Shown here piece by piece: positions 45,040-55,540 of a stretch of 64,000 nucleotides of DNA. Source of the stretch: Stictocephala bisonia (taxonomy: Eukaryota; Arthropoda; Insecta; Hemiptera; Membracidae); NCBI GenBank assembly GCA_035578905.1, contig JAQJVL010002694.1:1-64000 (forward strand), read 5' to 3'. The translations under genes and the position numbers were made by a program. Every line of letters begins with the position of its first letter. The stretch's first letter is position 1. The notes below the pieces were generated by a model. It saw nothing but the letters and a program-made list of their open reading frames with translations, was not told the DNA's origin and ran no database searches.

Positions 45040-45142
45040 TTTGTAGCAACAATATGTGTGATGACATCTCTATGCATGAAACTCTTCTCATATGATTCAG
45101 AATCTGGCAAGTTGTCTAAATACAACTTCTCATACTTCAAAA
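45040..45142 (-). CDS. PPWD1: PPWD1 homologue, coding exon 2
   Basis: The minus-strand exon follows a pyrimidine-rich acceptor ending TTTTCCAG and ends before a GTAAGC donor. It is 103 bases, entering with one base carried from exon 1 and leaving with two bases of the last codon. The translation includes [20 protein letters not shown] and [15 protein letters not shown]. This aligns with the start of the first WD40 region in PPWD1 proteins, whose human member has VYLDNLP and [10 protein letters not shown] at this point. PPWD1 is a nuclear WD40 plus cyclophilin-type prolyl isomerase found with spliceosomes. The phase joins cleanly to exon 1. Exon 3, which should encode the TDFI-TAS-DGH-KFWK blade, was not found in the window's readable part. 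Confidence 0.85.
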
Positions 45143-45205
45143 CTGGAAAAGACAAAGTATTAACAGTATTTTTTTTAACATTTTTTCATTAATCTATTAA
45201 ATATA

Positions 45206-46122
45206 AAGGATGTCCTATAAGGAAAGTATCCAGCCAAACTTCTGGAGGTCATTCCTTGAATGTCATGTGTACAAACCATCTATCTTGCACCGTTATTCGT
45301 CCGTCTGTACGCGATTTTTAAAAAAAGGTTTATATATATATAATATATATATAAATAACTATATATATATTATATATATAGTTATTTGAAATAAAATCAT
45401 GAAAATTTGTATAAATGTTTTTCATTATGGTATTTATATATACTAAATAAATTCATTTTTGTACAATAATCATTTTTGAATTGCTGGCCATTTGAAATGT
45501 TTAAAGTTACATATCCTAATAACCTTAAATTTAAGTAAAAACTTGTAAGTTACAATAAAGTTGAAGAACTTATTTCTAAGAATAATGGTATAAAAAGTTT
45601 TAAGTATAAAAAAATAATGATATAATCGAACAGCAATTAACTGAGAAATAAATATGTTTATCAAACAAAACAGATTTTCTGGCCAAAGAATTTAGTTAGT
45701 ATTAGACAAAAATTTCAATTCCTCAGTTAATTATTGTTGTTAGATCTTAAAACTTTTATACCAATATTTGTAGAAATAAATTCTTCAATTTTTTTGTAAC
45801 ACAGTTTTTTACTAAAATTTAGGGTCATTAAGATATGTACCTTCAAAAATTCAAAATCACTATCAATTCTAAAAAGATTATAATAAAAAAAAAAATGAAA
45901 TTTAGATGGTGTATCAGTACTATAATGATCAACATTCATACCAATTTTCATTATTTTACTAAAAATAACTTCAGAGATATTAACCTTTTTATAAAAATCA
46001 CATACAGACAGGTAGACGGATAATGGTGCGAGATAGGTGATTTGTTCACATGAAATTTTTTATTTGTTTTAACCTAAGGAATGTCCTCCAGAATTTTGAT
46101 TGGATACTTACAAGACACCCTG
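45206..46122. mobile_element. 917 bp MITE with ~120 bp terminal inverted repeats
   Basis: The left arm (45206 to about 45330) and right arm (about 46000-46122) are inverted copies sharing blocks such as AAGTATCCA, TTCTGGAGG-CATTCCTT and ATCTCGCACC/ATCTTGCACC. Both ends are flanked by TA. The right terminus reads CAGGGTGTCTTGTAAGTATC in reverse complement. The interior is AT-rich with a perfect-looking AT dyad near 45347-45385. No transposase is encoded. It lies in intron 1 of the PPWD1 homologue. TA target and termini suggest Tc1/mariner-type mobilisation, as inference. Confidence 0.75.
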
Positions 46123-46608
46123 TAGTGATGTCATTCTACATGAACACTGAATACATGTATGGTTCAGTGCTGATTGAAGAAAAAAGTGTGAGTAGTAAAT
46201 CCAATTTGGTTATCCGAATATAATTTTTCTTAAACTCATATGATTTGAGTGATCAAAATATTTTCTTAAGGAATCGATTCACCTTTGGGAACAATACATA
46301 AATTAATTCCTTTCTTAAATTACCATCAACTAGATTTGATTTTATGTCAAATTAAAGCGACATTTTATGCTATATTATGATATTAAAAATTTTTTCTGAA
46401 TAAGGAATCGTGAATATTTTCAAACAACATAACAAAAACAGAAACAAAAAAGATAAAATTTAATTTGTTTAGGTTTTCATTCCTACTTACTCCAAAACGT
46501 CCTCTATTACAGAAGAAATGAAATAAACTTTCAGGTAAATCAATTTTGTGCTAATAATTCCAGTTATGTGGTTTGAAAATTATAATTTTATAAATCAATT
46601 TTATTCAC

Positions 46609-46717
46609 CTCTTCTTTTTTTTGGCGGAGCTGCTTCTGCAGGAGTAGGCCCTATCCATCCATCCGATTGATCTGAATCACTGTCTGTGTGTTCACGCTTT
46701 GAACCTGCTTCTGCCAT
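46609..46717 (-). CDS. PPWD1: PPWD1 homologue, coding exon 1 with start codon
   Basis: An ATG at 46717-46715 (minus strand) opens 36 codons plus one base, ending at a GTGAAT donor. The protein begins with an acidic/Ser-rich stretch (EHTDSDSDQSD) followed by GWIGPTPAEAAPPKKRR. In PPWD1 proteins a short acidic N-terminus precedes W-(V/I)-GP-P-EA---KKRK and then VLxxxxxYLDNLP, which is what exons 1 and 2 give when joined in phase. The KKRR patch is a plausible nuclear localisation signal. Intron 1 is about 1.47 kb and mostly MITE. No TATA box is evident, and any upstream non-coding exon is unresolved. Confidence 0.85.
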
Positions 46718-47490
46718 ATTTGTTCAGAACAATTCCTCGATTCCTTTACTAAAAAAGAAACCACCCTGGAAATGCAACATTGGTTTAGAAAAAGCTTTAT
46801 GATGGAGCTCCTTTTTATAATATGGTGCACATTAAAGCTAAATTATAGTAACATAATGTAGTGCCATTACCTAAGTAACTGGTTCAGCTACCTTCTACCA
46901 TTTGACCTAAGATTACATCTCTTTAGCTATGGCAGTAGAACTAACAACCAATATTTAATTATTACCCACTTCAAAATCAGCTAGGTACACTTCCCATGAA
47001 AAAACAAAGCAACAGGTGATAGGGACATATCAAGGAAGTAGGACTAGATATATAAATGTGAGTACGATTGATACCCACTAAGTAACCAACTTTGTTTTGC
47101 CAGATAGTTTCAAGGAAATCCATCTTGGAATGTTAACAACTTCAAAAGTTTAGCAAAATAAAATAGATTCAAGAAGTTGAGCGTGAGCGCGAGCGCGAGC
47201 GCTCGCGGTTGCTGAAACAGGGCTATTTACTGTACTGAAGATTGGGATAGCTATACCATCGGATACCATCAAGATAAAAAGATAAACGAGTTTGGTAAGA
47301 GGAAATACAACTGGGGCTGAAGGGAAGAGAATGCTCTGTTCTTCATTGAAATCGAAGGGGCCTCGAAAATAATTCTTGGTGTCTGAAATCATGACATGCC
47401 AGCTGACTGTGTACACTATTCCATTGTAAAAATGGTTCCCTACAATATAAGTCAGTGTGAAATGTTATACTAAAGTATTAAATTGAGTTT
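46718..47490. other. Region upstream of the PPWD1 start, no other gene resolved
   Basis: Probable 5' UTR and promoter region of the minus-strand gene. A minus-strand open frame of 88 codons (47150-47416) resembles no known family. A short GAGCGC/GCGAGC repeat lies at 47180-47207. Confidence 0.4.
47180..47207. repeat. GAGCGC-type short tandem repeat with dyad
   Basis: GAGCGTGAGCGCGAGCGCGA then GCGCTCGCG: a GC-rich simple repeat with local self-complementarity in otherwise AT-rich DNA, about 0.46 kb upstream of the PPWD1 start codon. Confidence 0.7.
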
Positions 47491-48830
47491 AGATCGAATC
47501 GTCGGCTATTCCTAAACAATTTTGGTCAGTAGTTAATGAACTAGCTTTTAGAACAAACAAAAAAAATATTCTTTTGCAACTGAAAAATTGTCTAAATAAT
47601 TTGAATACAACTTACAAATAAGTAGCTGCTGAATTCAATACATTTTTCCCTAACGTCGATAAGTCATTGGCTGATGAGATAGATATTCAACTGGGGTCCC
47701 AATTGTTAATATGTTAATAAACTCTGACTACAATTTGAATTGTACATTTACATTACAACCAGTTACTGAACAAGTTTTACGACGTTACATATACAATTTG
47801 CGGGGAGGGTCAGCAAACTCCCGCATTAATAATTTACTGTGTACAGCTTTGTTACATCAAGTTTTCCCTTTACACAATTTAAATGATATCACCAATAAAA
47901 CAATTTCCGCCCCATAAGTGTTCAGTTACAATTTAATATTTACTTATGATGCCAATTGTCAAAAGACAAGTAGGAATAGTTTATTTGAGTGTGGATGATC
48001 TTGTAATAGGTTTGTAGTTGAGTTGGATTATACTCAGGAAGGGTAATTTTCATACGTAATAATAAATAGCAAACAATTAATGAAAATAGATGACAGTATA
48101 TTGTCTAGTTATTAGGGGAATTTTAGTGGTATTGAGGTAACGTAAAGGTAGTAGGAAAAATGAAACATCCAGCATCTGTTTTTTTTTATCGGTAAAATGG
48201 AGACTTTTTCAAGTTTCATAGTTTAACTTTTCCATTACCATATATTTTGTTGTTTAAATATTGCATATAAATTATGTACCTAAAATTGAATTAAATTTTC
48301 GACACATTGACTCTCTAGAATGTGTAGAGGCATATAGTGAACATAACATTAATGCAGTTACTGGACTCTTTGCCAATCTTGAATTTTTATCACCGGTGGG
48401 TTAAATCAGGTCTATATTTTCTGAGAAACATTTTCTATCCAACAGAAATAACGTTTTATACAACAAAGTCCAAAATTCTACATTTTTTAAAATGTTAAAT
48501 TTATTTTCAATCTATCTTCATTATTCTTCGAATTTCTATTAATATTCGTTTTTACTCAGTTACACATTTGTTTTTCTTCGCACTCTTCTTATTTAAATTT
48601 ATTTTATTTTTCCGTTTTTTTTTTTTTTTTGTTAATTCAGTAAAAATTGGTATTTACATCAATGACTCAAGCCCAACTTACTCACAGGCAACTTGGCCCA
48701 TGTAGGCTTATCTCAATGTTTCTACACTCATTTTTACTATTACCGCTTTTATTATTTATGTTTTTTAGTGTACTCTTGCTTTATTTATGCATCTGTATTT
48801 TCTGGAAATAAATTCATTCACTCAAATAGT
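47490..48830 (+). pseudogene. CR1/jockey-like LINE remnant
   Basis: Plus-strand frames give IPKQFWSVVNEL, AAEFNTFFPNVDKSLADEI and FTLQPVTEQVLRRYIYNLRGG, the linker just upstream of the RT domain in CR1/jockey-type LINEs. The catalytic RT core is missing. The 3' part (about 48.67-48.83 kb) shares a CTCACAGGCA..GCCCATGTAGGCT block and an AATAAAT end with the LINE at 55.5-57.7 kb (CGCACAGGCA..GCCCATGTAGGCT), so both belong to related families. Confidence 0.65.
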
Positions 48831-48917
48831 TTATTTCATTTTTTATTTTTTCGTTATTTACTTAACCCAATGTAGTTTTACATGCAGACCAAACAGTTGG
48901 GTAATTATGCACTTTTT

Positions 48918-49318
48918 TGCCACCTCTGAAAATATTATTTCTTGTTGAAAGTAGTGAAAAATGTATCTTCAGGAGGTTGAGTTCATCCGCAGAAAACTCA
49001 TTTTTTACCAAAAAAATTAGTTTGTAATCTGATAGTGAAAAAACTACTTTTTAAAATCTTTACTTCTGACAAAAACTTTTTTTCATTTAAAAAATTACGG
49101 TTTATGGCAATATTTTTCGAGATATTGCAGAAAAACTACTCTCGAAGCAAACCACCTATAGTGGTCATGTGCACATTGTTAATAGAAGTTATAACTAGCA
49201 AAAAACAAATTCGGATACATTCTCGCCAGGCATCTAAATTAAAGGCAATTTATGAATACTAAATATGAAAATGAATTTTTGTTTGAATAACTAGACAATT
49301 AGGATAAGTTAGGTTAGG
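48918..49318. repeat. Diverged ~400 bp repeat, copy A
   Basis: Shares ordered blocks with 49656-50093: CATCCGCAGAAAACTC/CATCCGCGGAAAACTC, TGATAGTGAAAAAAC, CTAGCAAAAAACAAATT/CTAACAAAAAACAAATT, TTATGAATACTAAATATGAA and GACAATTAGGATAAGTTAGG. Same orientation, about 740 bp apart. Non-coding in both copies. Confidence 0.8.
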
Positions 49319-49655
49319 CATATGTTTATTTATTAATTAAGTAGACTAAAGTAAATAAATTTTATTGAAAAAACAACTACATATTTGGGTTCAGCATTAA
49401 GAACCAATACCAATTTTTTAAAAAATGGTTAATTCATCATATAAAACACTAGTTATTTGATCTTTCGGTAAAAACCGAGGTTTCTGTGGCTAAAATCAAC
49501 CTTCTCAAGAAATATAAACTCTTATTTCAACACTTTTTTAACAAGAAATTGTATAATCAGAAGTTTCTAGAAAGTTCATAATTAGGCTACCTCAGCCTAT
49601 TACTTGTTATAAGGATAGTATTTCTGGTAATTAGGCCTATGCACAATTTTCTTTG

Positions 49656-50093
49656 CACCTCTTAAAATACGATTTTATGTTGAAAAAGTGGTGAAATATT
49701 TGTTTATATCTCTTGAGCAGTTTGATTTCATCCGCGGAAAACTCGCTTTTTACCGAAAAATCGAAAAACTAGTTTTTTATTTGATAGTGAAAAAACCAAC
49801 TTTTTTAAAGATCGTTATATTTCAACAACTTTTTTTCATTTCTCGTGTTTTTTTAATGCTGAACACAAATATATAACTGGTTTTGTAGTAAAATTATATT
49901 TTCAGCACGAAAAATGCATTTTTTACTGACATAACCTAACTTATCCTAATTGAAATTATGACTAACAAAAAACAAATTAGGATACATTACCGCCAAGCAT
50001 CTAAATTTAATGCAAATTATGAATACTAAATATGAAAATGAATTTTTGTTGAGTAAATAGACAATTAGGATAAGTTAGGATTAATACAGTGTA
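49656..50093. repeat. Diverged ~440 bp repeat, copy B
   Basis: Direct repeat of 48918-49318 with indels. It carries an extra segment near 49850-49950 that includes AACCTAACTTATCCTAATTG, the inverse of the terminal GATAAGTTAGG block, giving this copy weak terminal dyad symmetry. Confidence 0.8.
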
Positions 50094-51488
50094 CTGTATC
50101 AATGTTTTCAAAAATAACATTTTTTCTTATTCTCTGGTCAAAATAAACAGTTGGTGGCCCAACCAAACATTTCAAAATAAGGAAATCCACTTTGATTGTA
50201 CATGGCAATGTTCAGTATGGTTTTCTGATTAATGTGGAAAATAATAAGTAGTCCTAGGATATGAGTTGATATTTTTCAAATTTTCCATACACGCAGTTCG
50301 AAAGCGGGTTAACTTTGAAGATAGGTAGGCTAGAGTTAAATCCACTAAAGTGATAAAAATGATTTTCGAGGTCTGGAAAGTGCATAAATAGACTACGTTC
50401 CTATCTCTAAAATTGGTAAAACACAAAGATTTTACTTTGACTTTCATCAAAATCGTCCAGAAAGTCTAGAAACGGAACACAGGTTAGGCCTAATCAACAA
50501 GCCTAGCATTTTGTTTGGACGGTAATCTATTACCAGAAAATGTTTCCTCATTCCTATCACCTCATAAACAGGTCACTTTGAAGGTATTTTAAGAAAACTA
50601 ATCACAAAATAAATACTTACCGAAAGTACAGACACAGATTGTTTATTTTGTAGACTGGTAACAATCAACAACTCACTTTGTTATCAATACTTCGTAGGTT
50701 GAGCACAAGCACAACAACAAACCCAAAAAAACCAGCATTGATGGCATTGGCAAGCAATAGCATTTAGCAGTATAGGATAAAATCAGCATTTTCAAAACAA
50801 GTTTTTTAAAATTTTTGTAGGCTTTGAAATATTTCATACCACTTGAGTTTGACGTTGTCAAAGTTCATATTTTTTATTTTCAGACAGCTAGTGTTAGAGG
50901 TTTTTACACAAGATTGTTTTATTGACTCACATTTATATTTATACTTATCCCTTTCAGGCCAATATATCGGACGTGTGAATAGAGAGGAATTCTGTACCGT
51001 ATCGTAGTTTTAGAGTAAATAGAATCTATATTTTCCAGTAACAACCACGTCAAGCTACTATCTACAATATTTCCAAGATAACCAGAAGTTTCACACATAC
51101 TGCTATATGGCATCGTTAGTGGTTTCTCTGAGACTGAGATCAGCTCGGAGTCGGATCGTGAAGTGTAGCAGGGAGCTACGGCTGGTGTAGGCAGTAGGGC
51201 CTCTTCAGCCTAGGGTAGGTAGGTGAAGGGTAATCGATCGTGACTCTACGAGGCAAGCAGGCAGCTCGGATCTCCGGAAAGAAGGCCCCAAGGCATCATG
51301 GCACCTGAAACAAACAAACAGAGGAAAACATGGGAAGTTACAACTGTAGCAGAGCTAACTGAGGGTGAAGCGGGGAGGAGAGAAGTCTATGATGATTAAG
51401 GAATAAGTGTGAGGGGATGTCATTAGGTGGACGTCAGTAGTAGGTTATGGGAAGAGTGGCTAATGGTTGTGGGGCTGTAAGAGGTGGG
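50094..51488. other. Spacer and probable jockey 3' UTR
   Basis: 50.1-51.1 kb is AT-rich with no supportable exon. From about 51.12 kb composition becomes GC-richer and probably belongs to the 3' end of the minus-strand jockey element, but no poly(A) tail or duplicated target site could be located. Confidence 0.4.
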
Positions 51489-53470
51489 TTAAAAACGGTC
51501 GTGGATCAGATGATGAATGGTGAAGTGTTGACTGGTGGTGTACGGTGGAGTGAAGTACTCTGCCAGTATGGGGGAGTCAGTGGCTTTGGCGAGGTAGGTC
51601 TGGTTTAATTGGTTGAGGAACTCACGCAGGGTGGGGATGTGGAACATGGTGTAGAGGTCTCGGGAGCTGTGATCTCGGTCAAGGTGGTATGCTAAGCGCA
51701 TGGCGCGTCGCTCGGTTTTTTCAAAGTTGGAAAGGTGATTGTGAGGGATGGTGGCGAGCACTGGATGGGCAAACGTGAGTACGGGGCGGATGACGGCGGT
51801 GTAGAGAGAGAAGAGGGTCCTGGCAGAGCACCCCTGGTGTCGGTTGTTGAGAAAGCTGAGGGCTTTGAAACGGGTTGTGGCAGTCTTCTTGGATCGTCGG
51901 AAGTGGGGAATGAAGGACAGTTTGCAATCTAAGGTGACCCCCCAGGTATTTGCAGGTTTTGGTCAATGTGAGTCTGTTGCCTTGGAGGGTGATAGCGGTT
52001 TCCTGGTTGTGTTGGAACTTTCTGCCATTGTAGTTAAAATAGCAGAGCTGGGTTTTCGAAGTGTTAATCCCGATGCACCATTTTGAGCAGTATGTGAGGT
52101 AATCATTGAGGATCTTGGTAAGTCGTCTTCGTAGTATTTCGGGGATACGGGAGGCGCACCAAAAGGCCGTGTCATCCGTGAACTGTGCGAGACCAGTGGT
52201 GGTGTCGGCGGGGTTCCTGAGAGCGGGTGAAGGGAGATCTCGCACATACAAGATATAGAGGAGTGGGCTGATAGCTGATCCCTGGGGGACCCCTGCTAAC
52301 AGCTGGGTTGAGAAAGGGCGTCCTTTACTCTGACCTGGGCTGTCCTACCATCGAGGAAGCTGGATATCCACTTGATGATGGAAGGGGGCAGTTGGAGTTG
52401 GAGGAGTTTGGCTCTGAGGCCGTTGTGCCAGACGGTGTCGAATGCTTTGTGGACATCCATAAGGGCCATGATGGTAGGTGTAGTTCGGTAGGAGTTTCGC
52501 TGAATACAGGACACTACCTTTAGGATTTGGTCATACATATTGATACCAGGACGGAAGCCAGCCTGGGATTTCGGGAGCAGGTTAAGGTAGTTAAGGTGAG
52601 TGTGGAGGCGAGCAACGAGGACCTTCTCGAAGAGCTTCGAGAGGGCCGCCGTGAGGCTGATAGGACGGTAGTTGTCTGGATTCCTAGGGTTTTTCTGTGG
52701 TTTTGGCAGTAGAATAACATGGGCTAGCTTCCAGGATTTCGGGTGGTAGCCGAAGAGGAGGATGGATGAGAAGAGGATTGATAGAGCCCTAATCAGCGAA
52801 ACTGGAGCCTTTTTCACCAGGAAGTTGGAGATGCCGTCAGGACCGGGGGCGGTGTTCTTCAGGGTCCTAAGCCTGGCGGCAATATCTAGGCAGGTGATGG
52901 GGGCGGTCAGTGGGTGGTCAGGGAGACCTGCAGGAGGTACCTGGAAGGGGGTAAAGAGGTCGTGGTTCCGGGCTATGGAGGCATTAGTGTGGTTGAAGTG
53001 GGCAGCGTTGAAAGAGGGGTGGCGGGGTACTGAGTGAATAGTGGACAGGGAAGTTCGGAAAGCCTCAGCTCTTCCTTCGGGGTCTGCCACGGGGACACCG
53101 TTCACCATTAGCGGGACTGGAGGGCTGAAGGGGGTGTTGTGGGACTTGACCAGTCGCCAGAAGTTCCGTGGGGCGGAGAGAAAGTCCTGATCCGCCTTGT
53201 CACAAATCTTACGGAGCCTGTCACTCTTGAAGGCCGTGACCGAAGTCTTGACCCTCTGGACAAGCGCCCTATAAGACCCATGCAAGTAAGCAGATCCAGG
53301 ATCTCTGAGGAGTAGGCGCCTGACTCGTCTTTTTTGTTTGATAAGTGCAATGATGTCAGGTGGAAAGCGGTACGGAGTGTGTGTGACCAACTTAGTGGGG
53401 ACAGAAATCCCTTTGGCCCTGATGATGGTGGTAGTAAGGGAGTCTGCTAGTGCGTCTATCTGATCGGGGG
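51489..53470 (-). pseudogene. Jockey-clade LINE ORF2, reverse-transcriptase part, frameshifted
   Basis: Minus strand. 53460-52296 carries the linker and RT N-terminal half: NTAPGPDGISNFLVKKAP, SWKLAHVILLPKPQKNPRNP, NYRPISLTAALSKLFEKVL and DVHKAFDTVWHNGL. The frame shifts near 52.30 kb; the LLAGVPQGSAISPLLYILY block then leads into 52251-51721 with AQFTDDTAFW (catalytic DD retained, FTDD for the usual FADD). A second shift near 51.93 kb sits at a six-C run. The thumb and C-terminal region ends at 51489 (EKTERRAMRLAYHL). Motif wording is typical of the jockey clade. Breaks coincide with C or G runs, so some could be sequencing errors rather than old damage. Confidence 0.85.
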
Positions 53471-53510
53471 ATTGGGGGGGGTGTGATGGCCAGGTTGCGT
53501 ATGTCGGTAT

Positions 53511-54323
53511 CTATGGATTGGGTGAACGCTGCCCAGTTGGCGTTCTTGTAGTCGGTAATGGCCTTCGGGGAGGGTGAATTTCCTGGGCATACGGGACGTG
53601 TTTGATCTTGAGATCAAGAAAGAGGGGAACGTGGTCTGAGCCAATGTCGTAGCCTGTGAATACGTTCATCACCTTAGAGGCGATGGACGGGGTCATGAGA
53701 AGTTTGTCAGGGGAAGTAGGGAGGTCAGCCTCGCGGTTGGGGAAGCGTGTGTAGTGGGTTGGTAGGTGGCATAGGCCTGTAGCGTTGATGAGCGCCACTA
53801 GGATTCTGCCCTCTGGGGTGGTACGTCTGTCGCCTAGAGTCGTGTGGTGGCAGTTCAGGTCTGCCGAAACAAGGAGGCCGTCGTGGGACTGTCTTAGCTG
53901 TGCCAGGAGGTCAGCGTGTTCCGGTAGGAAAGGGGAGGTATGGAGGGTTACCAGGTGGATGGTGGGCTGATTGGGGAGGTTCACCCTAACCAAGAGGGCA
54001 AACCTAGGGTCGTTAGGGAGTGGGACCTGGGCAACATCCAGACAGTTTCGGAAGGCAATGGCCAATCCGCCACTCCTTTGGGCATGGTCTCTTCTGATGA
54101 AGGAGTACACGGGGAGGTAAGCCGCGGATGTGGGGGCTAGGTACGTTTCGTTGAAGGTAAAAATGTCTGGCTGGTAATCTGTCACGACTTCCCTGAGGGC
54201 AGTGCGTCTACAGAAGAAGGAGCACAGATTAATGTGGCAGACCCTTAGGGCCGAACGGGGCTTAGTGAGATGTGGGTCCATGACGGGTGGTAGCGGAATG
54301 AAGGAGGGTAAGGTTTGGGCCAA
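53511..54323 (-). pseudogene. Jockey-clade LINE ORF2, endonuclease part
   Basis: A 270-codon minus-strand frame with an exonuclease-endonuclease-phosphatase domain: LRVCHINLCSFFCRR, FTFNETYLAP (catalytic Glu), RRDHAQRSGGLAIAFRN, LLVSADLNCHHTTLG and DIGSDHVPLFLDL (terminal SDH). This nuclease nicks target DNA for target-primed reverse transcription. The frame is lost about 53.55-53.62 kb; the continuation AITDYKNANWAAFTQ lies in another frame and shifts again at the G-rich stretch near 53.46-53.48 kb before entering the RT part. The start overlaps the end of ORF1, as is common in jockey elements. Confidence 0.85.
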
Positions 54324-55380
54324 CCGAGTGGAAGATAGTCCGCATGTCGAATGCGGACTTGGATACCCGGTTGATGGATTCCTTCACCTTAGGACGGTCT
54401 TGGGGGGATACGGTGGAGAGGACAATGGTGGTGAGGGAATCAAACGTCCTCTTAAAGCCCTCACTGATCACAGTGAGGATATTCTCGAGGAAGGGGTATA
54501 GGGCGTCAGTGATGACTGGGGCTGAGGGTGGTGGAGGTGCAGTTTGCGGAGCTGAGTCAGCCGGTGGGGTAGGTGCCTGAGTATCTGGATCAGCGGTGGG
54601 TGGCGCGGGATCGCAGAAGTCGGACGGGGGGCAATGGGAGGGAAGTCTGCCAGGCGGAGCTTCCAAGGGTTTGCGGTGGGTAGAGGGGCCGGAACGAATT
54701 TAATAGAGGCTGGGGTAGGAGCCGGGTCCTTGAGGTAGCGGGGACAAAGACGTTGCCCCGTGTAATGGCCGAAGCGATTACACGTGGCGCAGAAAGGTTT
54801 AGAGAGGTCGTGGTCCTCGTGCAAGCACGGTCCCACGCCTTCCTGGGAGGCGCCACAGACGCGGCAGAGTGGAGAAGGGAGAGTGCAAGCTCCCGGTCCG
54901 TGACCGTAGAGATGGCACTTGGGGCAGGGCCGGATCATTTGGTTGCGGAAGGACTCGACCTTGTACGTCCTTCCCAGGACGCACAGGCCTTGCTCCAGCG
55001 TGGTCGCCACACAGGCCTCGCAGGATGAGAAAATCCTCATGAGACCCGTAGGAGAGCCACCCTGGCCGACGATGCGTCGGGCGCGGGAGAATCCGGAGCA
55101 CAGACAGGAAGTGGATTTGGGCAAGACGGTCAGGAACTCGTCGTCCCCTACATCAACATGGACGCCATGGACGACAACGTTGAGAAGGGCCGAGCGAGCA
55201 GGGGCTGAAGGGGCGGTGGACTTGGGTTGGCGGGGACGTGGCGTGAACTCGTAGGACGAGTTCGTGCCGAAGGTTGAGGTTGGTACCTTAGAGACGAATC
55301 TCAAGGCATCGGACGGATTAGAGAAGACTAGGAGGGTGGAGGCGTTCCTCCTGGAGTGGAAGTTCTGGGGTGGCAGGATA
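54262..55380 (-). pseudogene. Jockey-clade LINE ORF1 (gag-like, zinc knuckles), 5'-truncated
   Basis: The minus strand from 55380 lacks the ORF1 N-terminus; the element is cut at about 55378-55380 against the MADF exon. Visible are a conserved region (VHGVHVDVGDDEF) and three Cys/His clusters: CPKCHLYGHGPGAC, CRVCGASQEG and CATCNRFGHYTGQRLC. These nucleic-acid-binding knuckles are typical of jockey ORF1, which packages the RNA. A frameshift near 54.66 kb moves the Pro-rich tail to another frame, ending at 54262 and overlapping ORF2. Confidence 0.8.
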
Positions 55381-55534
55381 ATGCATAATAAATACAAGAG
55401 AGAAGACTTGTGGCGAGAAATATCGCAGTCAATGAATGTTTCGGTGAAAGATCTGAAAAAGAAGATGACGTCTCTGTTGGTGTCTTACCGACGTGAAAGG
55501 TCAAGAGAAAAGAAAAGTCAAGTTACAGGATCAG
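55381..55534 (+). pseudogene. Partial MADF-domain exon, cut by the jockey element
   Basis: The plus-strand frame gives NKYKREDLWREISQSM, then VSVKDLKKKMTSLLVSYRRE, then RSREKKSQVTGSG, the C-terminal two-thirds of a MADF (Myb/SANT-like) DNA-binding domain. A consensus donor, TCAG|GTATGT, follows at 55535. The N-terminal third of the domain (the usual LWD block) is missing exactly where jockey sequence begins. I did not find it on the far side of the jockey copy. It may derive from a host MADF gene or from the accessory MADF gene of a PIF/Harbinger transposon, whose transposase lies 3-8 kb to the right. Confidence 0.7.
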
Positions 55535-55540
55535 GTATGT

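Noticed and set aside
47150..47416. 88-codon minus-strand ORF upstream of PPWD1 as a gene
   Set aside because: No recognisable domain, includes the GAGCGC simple repeat, and lies in probable promoter or 5' UTR sequence.
51735..55028. Numerous plus-strand ORFs of 60-110 codons
   Set aside because: They lie antisense to the GC-rich jockey ORFs and match no family.
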